Shown piece after piece: positions 14,611 to 24,029 of a stretch of DNA of 64,000 bases. This stretch comes from a virus. The notes beneath the pieces are model-generated. The model worked only from the letters and a program-made list of their open reading frames with translations. It did no database searches and had not been told where the DNA came from. Each line of letters begins with the position of its first letter. Within the stretch, counting starts at the first letter, position 1. A program made the translations under genes and the position numbers. The DNA lies in IMG/VR virus record IMGVR_UViG_3300046517_002304, positions 434,001 to 498,000 of that record; one strand, 5' to 3'.

Positions 14611-16113
14611 TCAAATAATGTCACTCTTTTTATAATATTTCTTATACATGCTAACCAAGTCATTTTTAATCTGGCCTTCGGGAATATCCGACCAAGATAA
14701 GCTGCACATATCTACAACAGAATTACACTTGGTATTCTTATAATAATTTAAACTATTCTTCCCTATCAGCTTAATAAAGCTTACTACGTTGTTTTCTACA
14801 CAAAACCTAATATACGGCTTTTCTTCTTTTACGGACTCTATCATCTGATTCCAATGCACATAATAATATGCTGCACGAAGCAATGGGTCAGAAATATCCC
14901 GTAATTCAGGCAGATATTTTAAAATGTATTTTTCGTAATCACTCTCAAAATCCTTAAAGTACCCGATACCATTCACAAAAGAATTAATCACATTTATCGG
15001 ATGCCTCACTAAATGCACTACTCTTGCTTCACCGAGAAATTCATCACGCAAATATGGCGCTGCCATATAACTAGCTTCGGCATCTAATGGAATAGTAGGA
15101 TCTTTAATCTGCTTTATACCAGCCCATTCTGATGATCCGCTGTTATATCCATAATTTTTATAAGTGCATCCTTTATTAATGAATATTCTTTCATGACCAC
15201 AAGAAACGCCAACACTATTAAGCAAGCCGGTAAAATATGCAGTTCCGCTCCTGCCAGTTCCGCATACAATGTACTGTAGCTTCTTATCTGGAGGATTAAT
15301 TTCAACGCCTTCAATCACCTTATCCGACCAAGACAAATACTTCTCTCTCATCTTCTTGTATTTAATTCTCACTGAACAATCAGAAATAACCTTAAGCGGA
15401 TGAACAACAGATGCATTGGTCGCAAGGTCTGTTATTTCAATGTTCGGACGAAACCTCATTAGGTATCTTGTGTTAGACCAAACATCCTTCCGCCATGCAC
15501 CAATCTCAAATACGTTTCCGCCAAAATGCTTAACAAGAGTGGGGTAAAGAGTTTCCTCAAAAGCATATCCTCTATAATCTGGAAATTTACCTTTCTCAAA
15601 TGTAGATGTAGCTTCCAAAAATCTATTAAAAAAATTAGTGTCAATTAACTTTTTAATAAACTTTCCAGAATAAAAAACACAACACCCAAGCATCGTAGAG
15701 TATTTCTCTATTTTTTCACCTATAATTTTATCTAATACCGGCAAGTCTCCACTATGATGCCTAATATCACAAGCCAGACAAGATATGCCGGTCTTATTTT
15801 TTAAATCATCTAAAAAACTACTAGAAGTAAAAAGACAATCATATTCAACATAAATGTACCAATCATAATCTGGAAATAATTCGTATATCTTCTGAAGTCC
15901 AAAAGAAACACTACGATAAGGAGATTTATGAAAATTATGAAAAAGACCCCTAATAACCTTTGTATTACCCCAGTGTATGAAGGAAAACTTATTCCATCCA
16001 GCATCATCTATCATTATAGCAACATCGTCCGAAACCCATGTCCGAATAGACTCTAGTGTATCCAAAACAAGGTTGGGATAATCATGACAATTTAATAATA
16101 CGGCAATTTTCAT
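14611..16113 (-). CDS. Fusion of a glycosyltransferase-like domain and a sulfotransferase
   Basis: A 500-residue protein with two domains. Residues 1 to about 240 resemble a GT-A glycosyltransferase: MKIAVLLNCHDYP, then WYIYVEYDCLF near residue 90 as the D-x-D-like motif. Residues 280-480 are a PAPS-dependent sulfotransferase: YIVCGTGRSGTAYF is the 5'-phosphosulfate-binding loop and VVHLVRHPINVINSF near 361-375 is the 3'-phosphate-binding segment. Such a protein could add and sulfate a sugar. The arrangement in one chain is unusual. It lies between the methyltransferase gene and the small protein, in the same direction. Confidence 0.85.
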   Translation of the reverse strand: MKIAVLLNCHDYPNLVLDTLESIRTWVSDDVAIMIDDAGWNKFSFIHWGNTKVIRGLFHNFHKSPYRSVSFGLQKIYELFPDYDWYIYVEYDCLFTSSSFLDDLKNKTGISCLACDIRHHSGDLPVLDKIIGEKIEKYSTMLGCCVFYSGKFIKKLIDTNFFNRFLEATSTFEKGKFPDYRGYAFEETLYPTLVKHFGGNVFEIGAWRKDVWSNTRYLMRFRPNIEITDLATNASVVHPLKVISDCSVRIKYKKMREKYLSWSDKVIEGVEINPPDKKLQYIVCGTGRSGTAYFTGLLNSVGVSCGHERIFINKGCTYKNYGYNSGSSEWAGIKQIKDPTIPLDAEASYMAAPYLRDEFLGEARVVHLVRHPINVINSFVNGIGYFKDFESDYEKYILKYLPELRDISDPLLRAAYYYVHWNQMIESVKEEKPYIRFCVENNVVSFIKLIGKNSLNYYKNTKCNSVVDMCSLSWSDIPEGQIKNDLVSMYKKYYKKSDII

Positions 16114-17010
16114 TTAATGCCTTAAAACAAACTCGCAAAACCTTTGCTCTATCTGAAATATCGGCAATCTGCGGCCAGAGCTTAAGTCGTCATCTGGGGA
16201 TAATAACCACCTTTGCTTAATTCTATTGGCAATAATAGGGGTTTGAAAAAATGGCTCTACGTGGTCTTTCACTATCTTTTCATTCACTCTCCGCAACCCA
16301 GCCATATCAAACATTTTATAATATTCACCAAGAGGATGTATGATTTTTCTGGTATAAGTAAGCTTATATCCCATTTTTTCTATTTCATCGTCAGTAAAAA
16401 CAAGATGAATATACGCCTTATTAATTTGTTGATACAAATGAGAGCCATGCTTAGAGCACCACGGATGACATACTACGTAAATCTTACCAGAATCGGCTAA
16501 GATAGATTTAATGCTTTGCATCATACTATACGGCGAAAGAGAGTGATCTATAACATCATATAAAAAAATAACATCATACTTGCGACTTGATATACTTTGG
16601 AAATCACCGGTCAAAAACAAATTATCATTTTTAGCCCGCTTATCCCATCCAGAAGAAGAAATATCATATCCATAAGACGCCTTAACTCCCCAGTCTAGCG
16701 CTCTTTCACAAATATGCGCCTCTCCGCACCCGAAGTCAAGGAATACCTTATCTTTTAATTCGATAGATGCCTCGGCCAAAATAGCATCGGCTCTACTAAA
16801 TTTATCATCTTCGGAATTAGAGTCACATATAAAAGACGGATCAACCGCTGCTGGCCAAGCATCACTATGGAGCATTTTTACAAGACTTTGATATTCAATT
16901 TCTCGTAAAAACGAAGATATGTCGCTTATTTTTATATTGTCATCCAGTATTATGTCTGGATCTAAGGACGACAGCAACGGCCAAGTGTTATTAAGTTCTG
17001 ATATTCTCAC
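16114..17010 (-). CDS. SAM-dependent methyltransferase
   Basis: A 298-residue protein. Motif I is VFLDFGCGEAHICERAL, near residues 93-109. The motif II acidic end is YDIS near 120, and YDVIFLYDVIDHS near 145-157 is the post-II segment typical of class I methyltransferases. No acceptor-specific domain is seen; in this context a sugar or lipid-linked glycan is likely. The start is GTG at 17010, with no ribosome site but a TAAATA octamer ending 4 bases before it. Followed immediately by the glycosyltransferase-sulfotransferase fusion. Confidence 0.85.
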   Translation of the reverse strand: MRISELNNTWPLLSSLDPDIILDDNIKISDISSFLREIEYQSLVKMLHSDAWPAAVDPSFICDSNSEDDKFSRADAILAEASIELKDKVFLDFGCGEAHICERALDWGVKASYGYDISSSGWDKRAKNDNLFLTGDFQSISSRKYDVIFLYDVIDHSLSPYSMMQSIKSILADSGKIYVVCHPWCSKHGSHLYQQINKAYIHLVFTDDEIEKMGYKLTYTRKIIHPLGEYYKMFDMAGLRRVNEKIVKDHVEPFFQTPIIANRIKQRWLLSPDDDLSSGRRLPIFQIEQRFCEFVLRH

Positions 17011-17014
17011 ACAC

Positions 17015-17022
17015 TATTTATC
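17015..17022 (-). promoter_or_regulatory. T4-late-like octamer GATAAATA, 4 bases from a GTG start
   Basis: GATAAATA is followed by GTGT and the GTG start of the methyltransferase gene. In T4 late promoters this octamer is centred at -10, which would place the start point at the start codon. Confidence 0.5.
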
Positions 17023-17932
17023 ATTCATTCCGAAAACTATACCATACACCGTAGTTATAGAATAAACTAAACTCACCTCTACAGGGAATTCGCGCCCATT
17101 CAACGTCTGCTGTTTTAATCTGCTGAATAGTGTTAACTTGATCAAAGCCATATATTCTATAGTATTTAAGCGATTTGGTAGCAACATCAAGTCTAGTAAA
17201 TCCGCCTAATGGCAAAATATCACCAAACATTTTCTTTCCAGCAAACATCAAGCATTGATAAAAATCTGGAATAAACGGAAAATTCCTTCTTCCGTTCAGC
17301 TTATCCACACGGATCAAATGATATGACGATTTTATCTTGTGGACTTCTTTATCTTTATCAAGCGCACCCATTTTAGCTGGCACCCAATCGGGCGCAGGGA
17401 TATGTTTTTTGTTCTTATCTATGAGAACAACCGACGCACAGGAAGCAAGGCTGCTATGTGCAATTTTTTCTATCTCAATTACGCTTACGGTATGAGGGAT
17501 ATCTGATATAGGAATCTTACTGCAATAACGACCATCCATGTATTCTTCAAGATAATCAACTGGACTATCATGGTCCTCACAACAATTATATTTAAAATGA
17601 CGCAGTGTCTCTGGGCCACCGTTATCATCACCGTAATAATGGCTTCCTACAATCTTACTTCTGTAATTATCAGACTTTCCATTTAGCCACTTCCCGCCGC
17701 GCCACAAAATACAATCTTCTTCACCATAATCAAGGACAAAATCTTTTATGCATGACCGCCAATTCACATCGTCTAGCGTGCTGTATTCATAGTACTTCTT
17801 AATATCCCCCCTATAGCAAACTAAATAACTCAAATCATAAAGATCTATATTAGCCGGCATATTATAGCCGCAATCTATGAATTCAAATACCGTATCTTCA
17901 CTCAGTTTTTGGGCTTTGCGTCTTCTAGACAT
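17021..17932 (-). CDS. Unknown protein
   Basis: A 303-residue protein, acidic with many Tyr and Trp residues and no recognised motif. The N-terminus is basic (MSRRRKAQK). The segment RGGKWLNGKSDNYRSK and the C-terminal WARIPCRGEFSLFYNYGVWY are the most distinctive parts. It sits between the methyltransferase and the 956-residue protein, in the same direction with short gaps. It could be a virion or glycan-related protein; nothing decides it. Confidence 0.75.
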   Translation of the reverse strand: MSRRRKAQKLSEDTVFEFIDCGYNMPANIDLYDLSYLVCYRGDIKKYYEYSTLDDVNWRSCIKDFVLDYGEEDCILWRGGKWLNGKSDNYRSKIVGSHYYGDDNGGPETLRHFKYNCCEDHDSPVDYLEEYMDGRYCSKIPISDIPHTVSVIEIEKIAHSSLASCASVVLIDKNKKHIPAPDWVPAKMGALDKDKEVHKIKSSYHLIRVDKLNGRRNFPFIPDFYQCLMFAGKKMFGDILPLGGFTRLDVATKSLKYYRIYGFDQVNTIQQIKTADVEWARIPCRGEFSLFYNYGVWYSFRNE

Positions 17933-17934
17933 TG

Positions 17935-20805
17935 TTAATTTTCTAAGAACGCTTTTATTCGGACGATCTTACCAGTGCTAGACATAAAAATTAACCAATC
18001 GTCTGCTGTAGCAGGCGCTAAGGATGTGTTAACTCTAAACACAAAAGTCCTCTTGGTTTCTGTAAAATATACACCCAGTAAATTAAGCCAATACGGCATT
18101 ACTATAGGGTGTAAATTCATCTGATCATCAAAAGACATACGATATTCCTGATTACTACACAGAGTAACATTAGAAATATCCGTATAATTATTCAACTCCA
18201 CCACTTCTAAGTCACTAGACTCAGGCATATTTACTTCTAACTGATCGGCAAAATATTCCGCATATAAATATAACTTTTTAACATATCTCTGTCTTGTTTT
18301 AACTAATGTTCCTCCCACCACTCTTTCTTGTGGCACTATATCGCTTCTAAAAATTATTTCACCGATAGGAAGATTCAAAACACCATAATAATCATGGTAT
18401 AGCTCTGTCATTTCATTAAACAGCGGCTGGTACTTTTTAGGCGATGCTAATGTAAAGCTACGAACGGCTGACGAAGGAAGTAAGTCTTCTGGCCACCATG
18501 GATTTAATCTGTCAACACCAGATGCATCCTTTAATTTATCCCAAACTTCATCGGGAATAGGATACTGCTTAAGACTAATGTTCCATTTACCATTTGCAAA
18601 ACTTAAATCCAAACTATCTTCTTTTATGGTAGGCAAATTAATAGTCAAAGATGAATCCCAATCAAGAGATATGCCAGCCTCATGTTTTAAATTAGATGCT
18701 ATAACGTCCTTGTTTTCTATGGTTTTACAAATGCCTATCTGAGGGAATTTAGCCGCATTTGCACCATCGGCTACATCTAGATAATTAGACACTAACCCAT
18801 TTTTATTAAATGACACCGTTTCGTCAATCGCACTGTTGTTAATCAAATGAACGGCAACGTACTTAGTCTTCAATCCCTTATTAAATTTAATTCCACCAAG
18901 GAATATAGGCCATTCATTACTAATAGGTAGATAGCTTGGATTTAAACTAAACTCAAATTCTTGCACAAACCTAGAATCGCTCTTATATGCGATCAAGCTA
19001 GTCTGAAGAATAAATGTTTTATCCTGTACAACATTGCAGACCCACATACTAGGGCCTTCACTTACAGCATCATCCATCACCAAACGGATTTTCTCATCCC
19101 GCGTCATCCTAACCGGAGTAACGACAGCAACAGGATTCACATGAATGACATTACCTGTTCTGGCAGATGAAGTTGAGGATGTTGCGGAGCAGGTAGTGCT
19201 CTTCGTGTTTTTTTTTACGTCTATGGGAACCGGATGATTATAAATAGCCGGAGTAGACACAGCGGTCTTCGCAGACGTAGTGGTATATTCTGCCCTAATA
19301 TCGGACAACTTCTTAATTAAGAACTTATCATCTTTGCTTATTTTATTAATCTTAACATCAGCAAGATAATCGGTATGAACATGATTACCATATGAGCTGC
19401 TACCAGTTTGATCTGAATTATAATACCCGCTTGTACGAGGCGCCCTATTTTTATAAGAGCTTCTTTTAAAAGCATTTATAGAAACTTCAATCTCACGTTG
19501 AAAAGTAGTCCCATTAAATTCACAACTTAAAATTACTTTACCGAAAATTGACCGATATGTCACTTTGCCGTGAGTATTAACATATACTCGGAATCTACTA
19601 ATTTTATATTTATTTGTGTTGTCAACTGAAAGGTCGCAAAAATTATCTGGCAAAGAAGATATGGTAAAACTACTAGGAAATCCAACGGAATGAATAGACG
19701 TTAACTGAGAGCTAGCAGTCCATTTTAACCCAATTTCCTTAACCTCAGGAAACCAAAGGCTCGGATCAGAAATTTCAATAGTAAAATCTAAATATGGCTC
19801 ATAAATCTCAATAGAATCACGACTATTCGGATTTACCAGAACTCTAGTTTCACTATCCCAATATTTGGTAGTCAAAGCATTCTTAGTAAAGTCCTTGATG
19901 CATATCTTATTCTGCTCAACGCTGCTTTTTGAGAATTTCAGCGGAACCATCAGTTGGAGAAACCCGGAATCTTTAATCATGATGTCTTGCCCATCAAGAC
20001 AACGTTTTTCATTACCGGTGAACTCAATTGTTCCGCCATGGTAAACATCATCGCAAATTTTGTCAATTTTAAATCCATGTTTCGGCTTTACCTGAAAGAA
20101 ATACTGACACTCATTTTTAGGTACAGACTTATCTGAACCATCTAGAGAAAGCATTCTTCCTTTTAATAAAGGTAAATTGTTTGTCAAATAATTGATCAAC
20201 ACAGTAGGGCCAGCTTCCGTGCTGCCATTTGAATGTGAAATCACAATTCTTCCGGCATCCTGCAAGTCAAAGTTCTCAGACTCTTTATTAATATTATAGC
20301 AATATTCGGCACTGTCAATAGCAGAATCAAACAATACTACGTGTAAAATACTATTAATTGGCACTTTGACAATAGAGTTTTTTGGGTTGATCACCGTGGT
20401 TATATGACGACTCTTCTCGTTAGACGACAACAAATATATCTGACTGCGAACATAAGTGCCTGCGGTATTAACCCATATTTCTCCCAAAAATAAAGACGAA
20501 TGCAGCGCCCAAGAAGACAAATCATACTTTTGATTTACATGATACTGTACGCTAACCTCCTCTTTGCCATTAACAACTTTGGCCTTGGAATGCTCTATTC
20601 TATCTAAATATAAAAAATCACTATCAATAATTACCCTATCTTCTTCAGCAATACCTTTAATCTCTGACAAACTAAAATAAAAATCTTGTCTCGGATGAAG
20701 AACAATAGAGTAGCCGTCACCTACCGATGGATCTTTGACTCTAACTGGGTTCATGTGCCGGTTCACTCTCGGCCATTTTTTACCTGGTAAGGCTACGGTT
20801 TTCAT
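17935..20805 (-). CDS. Large beta-rich unknown protein, possibly virion component
   Basis: A 956-residue protein with no recognised domain. It is rich in alternating hydrophobic and polar residues and Asn/Ser, like phage baseplate or fibre proteins. A Ser/Thr-rich linker lies near residues 528-546 (STTCSATSSTSSARTG), dividing it into two halves. No signal peptide. The ATG at 20805 overlaps the preceding stop as ATGA, so it is coupled to the 357-residue protein with similar composition. A structural role is inferred only from size, composition and position. Confidence 0.7.
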   Translation of the reverse strand: MKTVALPGKKWPRVNRHMNPVRVKDPSVGDGYSIVLHPRQDFYFSLSEIKGIAEEDRVIIDSDFLYLDRIEHSKAKVVNGKEEVSVQYHVNQKYDLSSWALHSSLFLGEIWVNTAGTYVRSQIYLLSSNEKSRHITTVINPKNSIVKVPINSILHVVLFDSAIDSAEYCYNINKESENFDLQDAGRIVISHSNGSTEAGPTVLINYLTNNLPLLKGRMLSLDGSDKSVPKNECQYFFQVKPKHGFKIDKICDDVYHGGTIEFTGNEKRCLDGQDIMIKDSGFLQLMVPLKFSKSSVEQNKICIKDFTKNALTTKYWDSETRVLVNPNSRDSIEIYEPYLDFTIEISDPSLWFPEVKEIGLKWTASSQLTSIHSVGFPSSFTISSLPDNFCDLSVDNTNKYKISRFRVYVNTHGKVTYRSIFGKVILSCEFNGTTFQREIEVSINAFKRSSYKNRAPRTSGYYNSDQTGSSSYGNHVHTDYLADVKINKISKDDKFLIKKLSDIRAEYTTTSAKTAVSTPAIYNHPVPIDVKKNTKSTTCSATSSTSSARTGNVIHVNPVAVVTPVRMTRDEKIRLVMDDAVSEGPSMWVCNVVQDKTFILQTSLIAYKSDSRFVQEFEFSLNPSYLPISNEWPIFLGGIKFNKGLKTKYVAVHLINNSAIDETVSFNKNGLVSNYLDVADGANAAKFPQIGICKTIENKDVIASNLKHEAGISLDWDSSLTINLPTIKEDSLDLSFANGKWNISLKQYPIPDEVWDKLKDASGVDRLNPWWPEDLLPSSAVRSFTLASPKKYQPLFNEMTELYHDYYGVLNLPIGEIIFRSDIVPQERVVGGTLVKTRQRYVKKLYLYAEYFADQLEVNMPESSDLEVVELNNYTDISNVTLCSNQEYRMSFDDQMNLHPIVMPYWLNLLGVYFTETKRTFVFRVNTSLAPATADDWLIFMSSTGKIVRIKAFLEN

Positions 20806-21875
20806 CGGCAATGTTTTCTACCGCTTACCATTATATGGTCATCTTCAAAAGAAATATAAACCCACATTTTTCTTTTATGCAAGTTTAAGTTTAAAGCACC
20901 GTCTGATAAAGTAGTGATAATACCATCTGCGGATGTAATTTTAAAATGAGATAAGGACTTGCCGCGTAATTCTAGAACCAAACGATCTAAGCTGGCTGTA
21001 TATACGTAAGTATGTGAAGCGCCTTTATGATAAGAGCATTTTAAATAACCTGTTCCATCATCAACCGGAAAGGTAAGTATAGTTGACCCTGGACGATCAT
21101 CCAAATTTCCGTCCACAAATACTGCCGACCCAGGAGCGCTGGATTCGTTCAGGCACTTGTAAAGTGAATGTCTAAGCTGTACGTCGGCCTTTGTTAAATG
21201 AGAATGAGATTCTGATTTAAAAAATGAAAAAGACTTGTCATTCACAGAATGCTCCAACGTAGTAATCAGATGAAGCTTCTGCATATGACTACTCGGAATA
21301 AAAATTCTTTTGGGGTTATCGTTAATAAACACTACGGCATTATTTAACAAACCTTTAGCGCCATGCTCGTCTCGGGCTATATTAAATGTAATAATGTCAT
21401 TCTTTTTATAAGTACGACCTTCATAATGAATCGGGGCATCAAATGGTGATATAATATGCAAGTGGCCACTCAAAAAACTATCCTGAAAAAATATCAAAAA
21501 TCTTTGTTCTGAATAAGATTGATTGCCTCTTTTAAAGTAGGCTCTCGTCGCCTGATTCTTAATAAAAATACCTTCCGACCAGGTCAAAGAATCCCACCAA
21601 TCAGAGCGATCTATCGGAACATGAGAAGTGGATTTCAAAAATATTTCAAGGCACTTTCGGCCATTTATAATAATAAAAGACTGATCATTCGGACAATCAA
21701 TACCCATATATCCTGATGAATCTTCATCGTAAACAAAGTATGATGAAGATTCACTGGACTTTTTAATTTCCGATAAAGTCGTACATTCTACGCCATTAGG
21801 TAGCGGTTCTCTAATTTTTGTAAGAGAAACGACGCACGAAAGCTTCGGACCATAATCACATGTTCCTGACCACAT
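20802..21875 (-). CDS. Unknown protein, possibly virion component
   Basis: A 357-residue protein of unknown family, beta-rich, beginning MWSGTCDYGPKLSC. It is coupled by ATGA to the downstream 956-residue gene. The hydrophobic and polar alternation resembles that protein, so the two may form one complex. No enzyme motifs seen. Confidence 0.7.
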   Translation of the reverse strand: MWSGTCDYGPKLSCVVSLTKIREPLPNGVECTTLSEIKKSSESSSYFVYDEDSSGYMGIDCPNDQSFIIINGRKCLEIFLKSTSHVPIDRSDWWDSLTWSEGIFIKNQATRAYFKRGNQSYSEQRFLIFFQDSFLSGHLHIISPFDAPIHYEGRTYKKNDIITFNIARDEHGAKGLLNNAVVFINDNPKRIFIPSSHMQKLHLITTLEHSVNDKSFSFFKSESHSHLTKADVQLRHSLYKCLNESSAPGSAVFVDGNLDDRPGSTILTFPVDDGTGYLKCSYHKGASHTYVYTASLDRLVLELRGKSLSHFKITSADGIITTLSDGALNLNLHKRKMWVYISFEDDHIMVSGRKHCR

Positions 21876-21905
21876 GAATCAACACTTTCAGTTAGTCCGT
21901 GGTTA

Positions 21906-22499
21906 CTAAAACCAAGTCTTAATCCAACTACAATAGTTGTCTGGCGAAACATATTTTTTAACCTGCTTCCATGATTCGTTTAGTGCTGTCCTATCGCCCA
22001 TCTGCAAAAATGTTTTCTCAAATTTATCAGCAGCGTGAACCCGATCCTCAATATCTGTTGCCGGATTAACCACATCATAATACGTAGGCAAAACAGTATC
22101 TTTATGGGACTCAATAAAATGAGAGCACCACATATAAACAAACATTTCTACAGCAGCGACCCGAGCCTCTGCTAACCCAAATACCGGCAAGTATTGATTT
22201 TTCCGATAGGCATCAATTTTTGCCTTGATGGTCGGCTGATAATTATCAAAATTCATAGGGGTGTGCTGCGTATTATACGCCCCCTTATGATTATTATAGC
22301 CATTGTAATTAGGCGTATATTCCAATAACAAGCTATCGCTTGGATGGTTGTTCTGCGGCTGTTCTTGTATGCCAAGAATAGCCCACTTCGGCTTAACATC
22401 ACGTTTTTCCGAACGAAGAATCAAATATCCTTCTTTGACATACTTAACAACCGGACATTTCAACAAATGCCTTTTGAAATATTCTTCTTGCAGATTCAT
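21906..22499 (-). CDS. Unknown protein
   Basis: A 197-residue protein. The middle is Asn/Tyr/His-rich (YTPNYNGYNNHKGAYNTQH) and the C-terminal part is helical with Trp and Cys (VEMFVYMWCSHFIESH and SPDNYCSWIKTWF). No family recognised. It is the first gene after the promoter at 22545-22573, with AAGGTG 9 bases before the ATG. Confidence 0.75.
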   Translation of the reverse strand: MNLQEEYFKRHLLKCPVVKYVKEGYLILRSEKRDVKPKWAILGIQEQPQNNHPSDSLLLEYTPNYNGYNNHKGAYNTQHTPMNFDNYQPTIKAKIDAYRKNQYLPVFGLAEARVAAVEMFVYMWCSHFIESHKDTVLPTYYDVVNPATDIEDRVHAADKFEKTFLQMGDRTALNESWKQVKKYVSPDNYCSWIKTWF

Positions 22500-22544
22500 G
22501 GTTTTAGCACCTTGAGACTGATGTTATTGATTACGCAGATTACA

Positions 22545-22573
22545 ATTTTAATACAAAGGGGAGTAAATGTCAA
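22545..22573 (-). promoter_or_regulatory. Sigma70-like promoter, TTGACA-N17-TAAAAT
   Basis: A perfect TTGACA, 17 bases, then TAAAAT on the minus strand, lying inside the 3' end of the upstream gene. The start point would be near 22538, giving a 38-base leader to the 197-residue protein gene. Confidence 0.75.
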
Positions 22574-23369
22574 GATAGTATTTCTTTGGAGTTTTGCCAG
22601 ACTTCATATCGTGCGATAAATCAAATACATACTTCTCAAACTGATGATTGAACTCTTCGTATGAAGAAAAACCGTAATATTCCTTCACTACTTGTAGTGG
22701 CCCCATCGCACAAAAAGACTCCATGTCTTTCGCTGGAAATTCTTTTTTCAGAAAAAGACACAACATTGTGCTTTGCACTCTATTCCATTTGTCAATATTT
22801 TTAGAATTAACATCTTGCTGAAGAATTTCATCCGCCGTGCAATGCTCATCTTTCAACATGTCCTCTGCCTGCATAAGAGTTTCATATATGTCTGATTCGC
22901 TTCCATTCAAAACAGAAATGCCAGTAATCATCCACTTAGGAAACTTTATCTTATTCGCTATTTCATATTCACGCAAACATGCTTCCGTCAATTTTTCTGA
23001 TAAATCTGAGTCTCTCCAATCGCCATCTACGCAAGTCCAAATAACAGAAATATCTTTTCCATCATGTATTAACGAAGCGCGATAAACTGACTTGTCAAGG
23101 TTAAAAAACTTCTTATATAGATCCTTATTGTCAATACAAATAACCATACACTTTCTTGAGAATTTAATATCATCAAATCCCCATCGCTTAAATATAGACT
23201 CTTTCATAAACTCTACGTGCTGAGACAAATACTCAGATTTGCCTTCGTGGTTTGATAAGATTTCAAAATTATTCGTCTCATTAGAATAAAGCTTAACCTT
23301 CTGATCGCCAATTTCTACATGAGTATCTGCCGCAACAAACAAAAGTGCGAAAGCAAGCAAGTTATACAT
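22548..23369 (-). CDS. Secreted protein, peptidase-MA-like fold without the zinc site
   Basis: A 273-residue protein with an N-terminal signal peptide (YNLLAFALLFVAADT). Its course (FEILSNHEGKSEYLSQHVEF, then KFPKWMITGISVLNG) resembles gluzincin 'peptidase MA' proteins, where the latter segment is normally followed by a Glu and preceded by HExxH. Here neither HExxH nor the E-G-x-x-E motif is present, so it would not be an active metallopeptidase. The resemblance is weak, and it may be another secreted protein. It follows the sigma factor gene with an 8-base overlap. Confidence 0.65.
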   Translation of the reverse strand: MYNLLAFALLFVAADTHVEIGDQKVKLYSNETNNFEILSNHEGKSEYLSQHVEFMKESIFKRWGFDDIKFSRKCMVICIDNKDLYKKFFNLDKSVYRASLIHDGKDISVIWTCVDGDWRDSDLSEKLTEACLREYEIANKIKFPKWMITGISVLNGSESDIYETLMQAEDMLKDEHCTADEILQQDVNSKNIDKWNRVQSTMLCLFLKKEFPAKDMESFCAMGPLQVVKEYYGFSSYEEFNHQFEKYVFDLSHDMKSGKTPKKYYLDIYSPLY

Positions 23370-24009
23370 TTACGCTACTCTCCTTAAAAAAAGATTGATT
23401 TGTTCTAAAAAAGTGAATTGACCTTGGACTAGATACATCAAAAATATCATGCTGAGAATCAGCATAAACATTTTTAATAATATCTCTAGCCTCAGATGCA
23501 ATCTGTGAAATACGTGAATCACAAACACCAATTTTACTCCCGATTTCCTTCATAGATAATCCCAAAACATAATATGAGTATATGATCTTCTGTTGAATTG
23601 GTGTTAGATGCTTCATAATTTTCTTATATGAATCATCATTGTCCACTCTAGAAATTCCATCATCTTTTGCTATTAAATTCTCGCTTATGGGTGAAGACTG
23701 ATGAAAATTAATGCTGTAGGTTGGGACATCAAGCGACCAAGATGTTATTCTATGTCTTTTTCTACTTCCGCTATACTTCCGTAAAAAATCATTGATTTCG
23801 CCATGTATTCTATACCGAGCATACATGGCGAAAACGCCTTTGGTTTCATCAAACTTAGTTGCTGCATCAATTAATCCCATATATGCAGCAGATTTTAATT
23901 CCGATAATTGTATCCCTCTAACACACCCAGACTTTCTTTTTTTAGCAATTTTATCCGCAAGGTGCTTGTACTCCACAACTAATTTGTTTCTTTCTTCAAT
24001 ACTTCTCAT
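23362..24009 (-). CDS. RNA polymerase sigma factor, sigma-70 family (FliA/SigF-like)
   Basis: A 215-residue protein. Region 2 is ELKSAAYMGLIDAATKFD, then FAMYARYRIHGEINDFLR (residues 36-76). Region 4 is the helix-turn-helix LTPIQQKIIYSYYVLGLSMK, EIGSKIGVCDSRISQIASEA, near residues 130-169. Region 3 is short and poorly conserved, and region 1 is absent. The layout is like small alternative sigma factors. It probably redirects host RNA polymerase to a class of phage promoters. Region 4 is present, unlike T4 gp55. Upstream of it lies the amidoligase-like gene. Confidence 0.93.
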   Translation of the reverse strand: MRSIEERNKLVVEYKHLADKIAKKRKSGCVRGIQLSELKSAAYMGLIDAATKFDETKGVFAMYARYRIHGEINDFLRKYSGSRKRHRITSWSLDVPTYSINFHQSSPISENLIAKDDGISRVDNDDSYKKIMKHLTPIQQKIIYSYYVLGLSMKEIGSKIGVCDSRISQIASEARDIIKNVYADSQHDIFDVSSPRSIHFFRTNQSFFKESSVNV

Positions 24010-24029
24010 AATAATAAATTTTCAAATCA

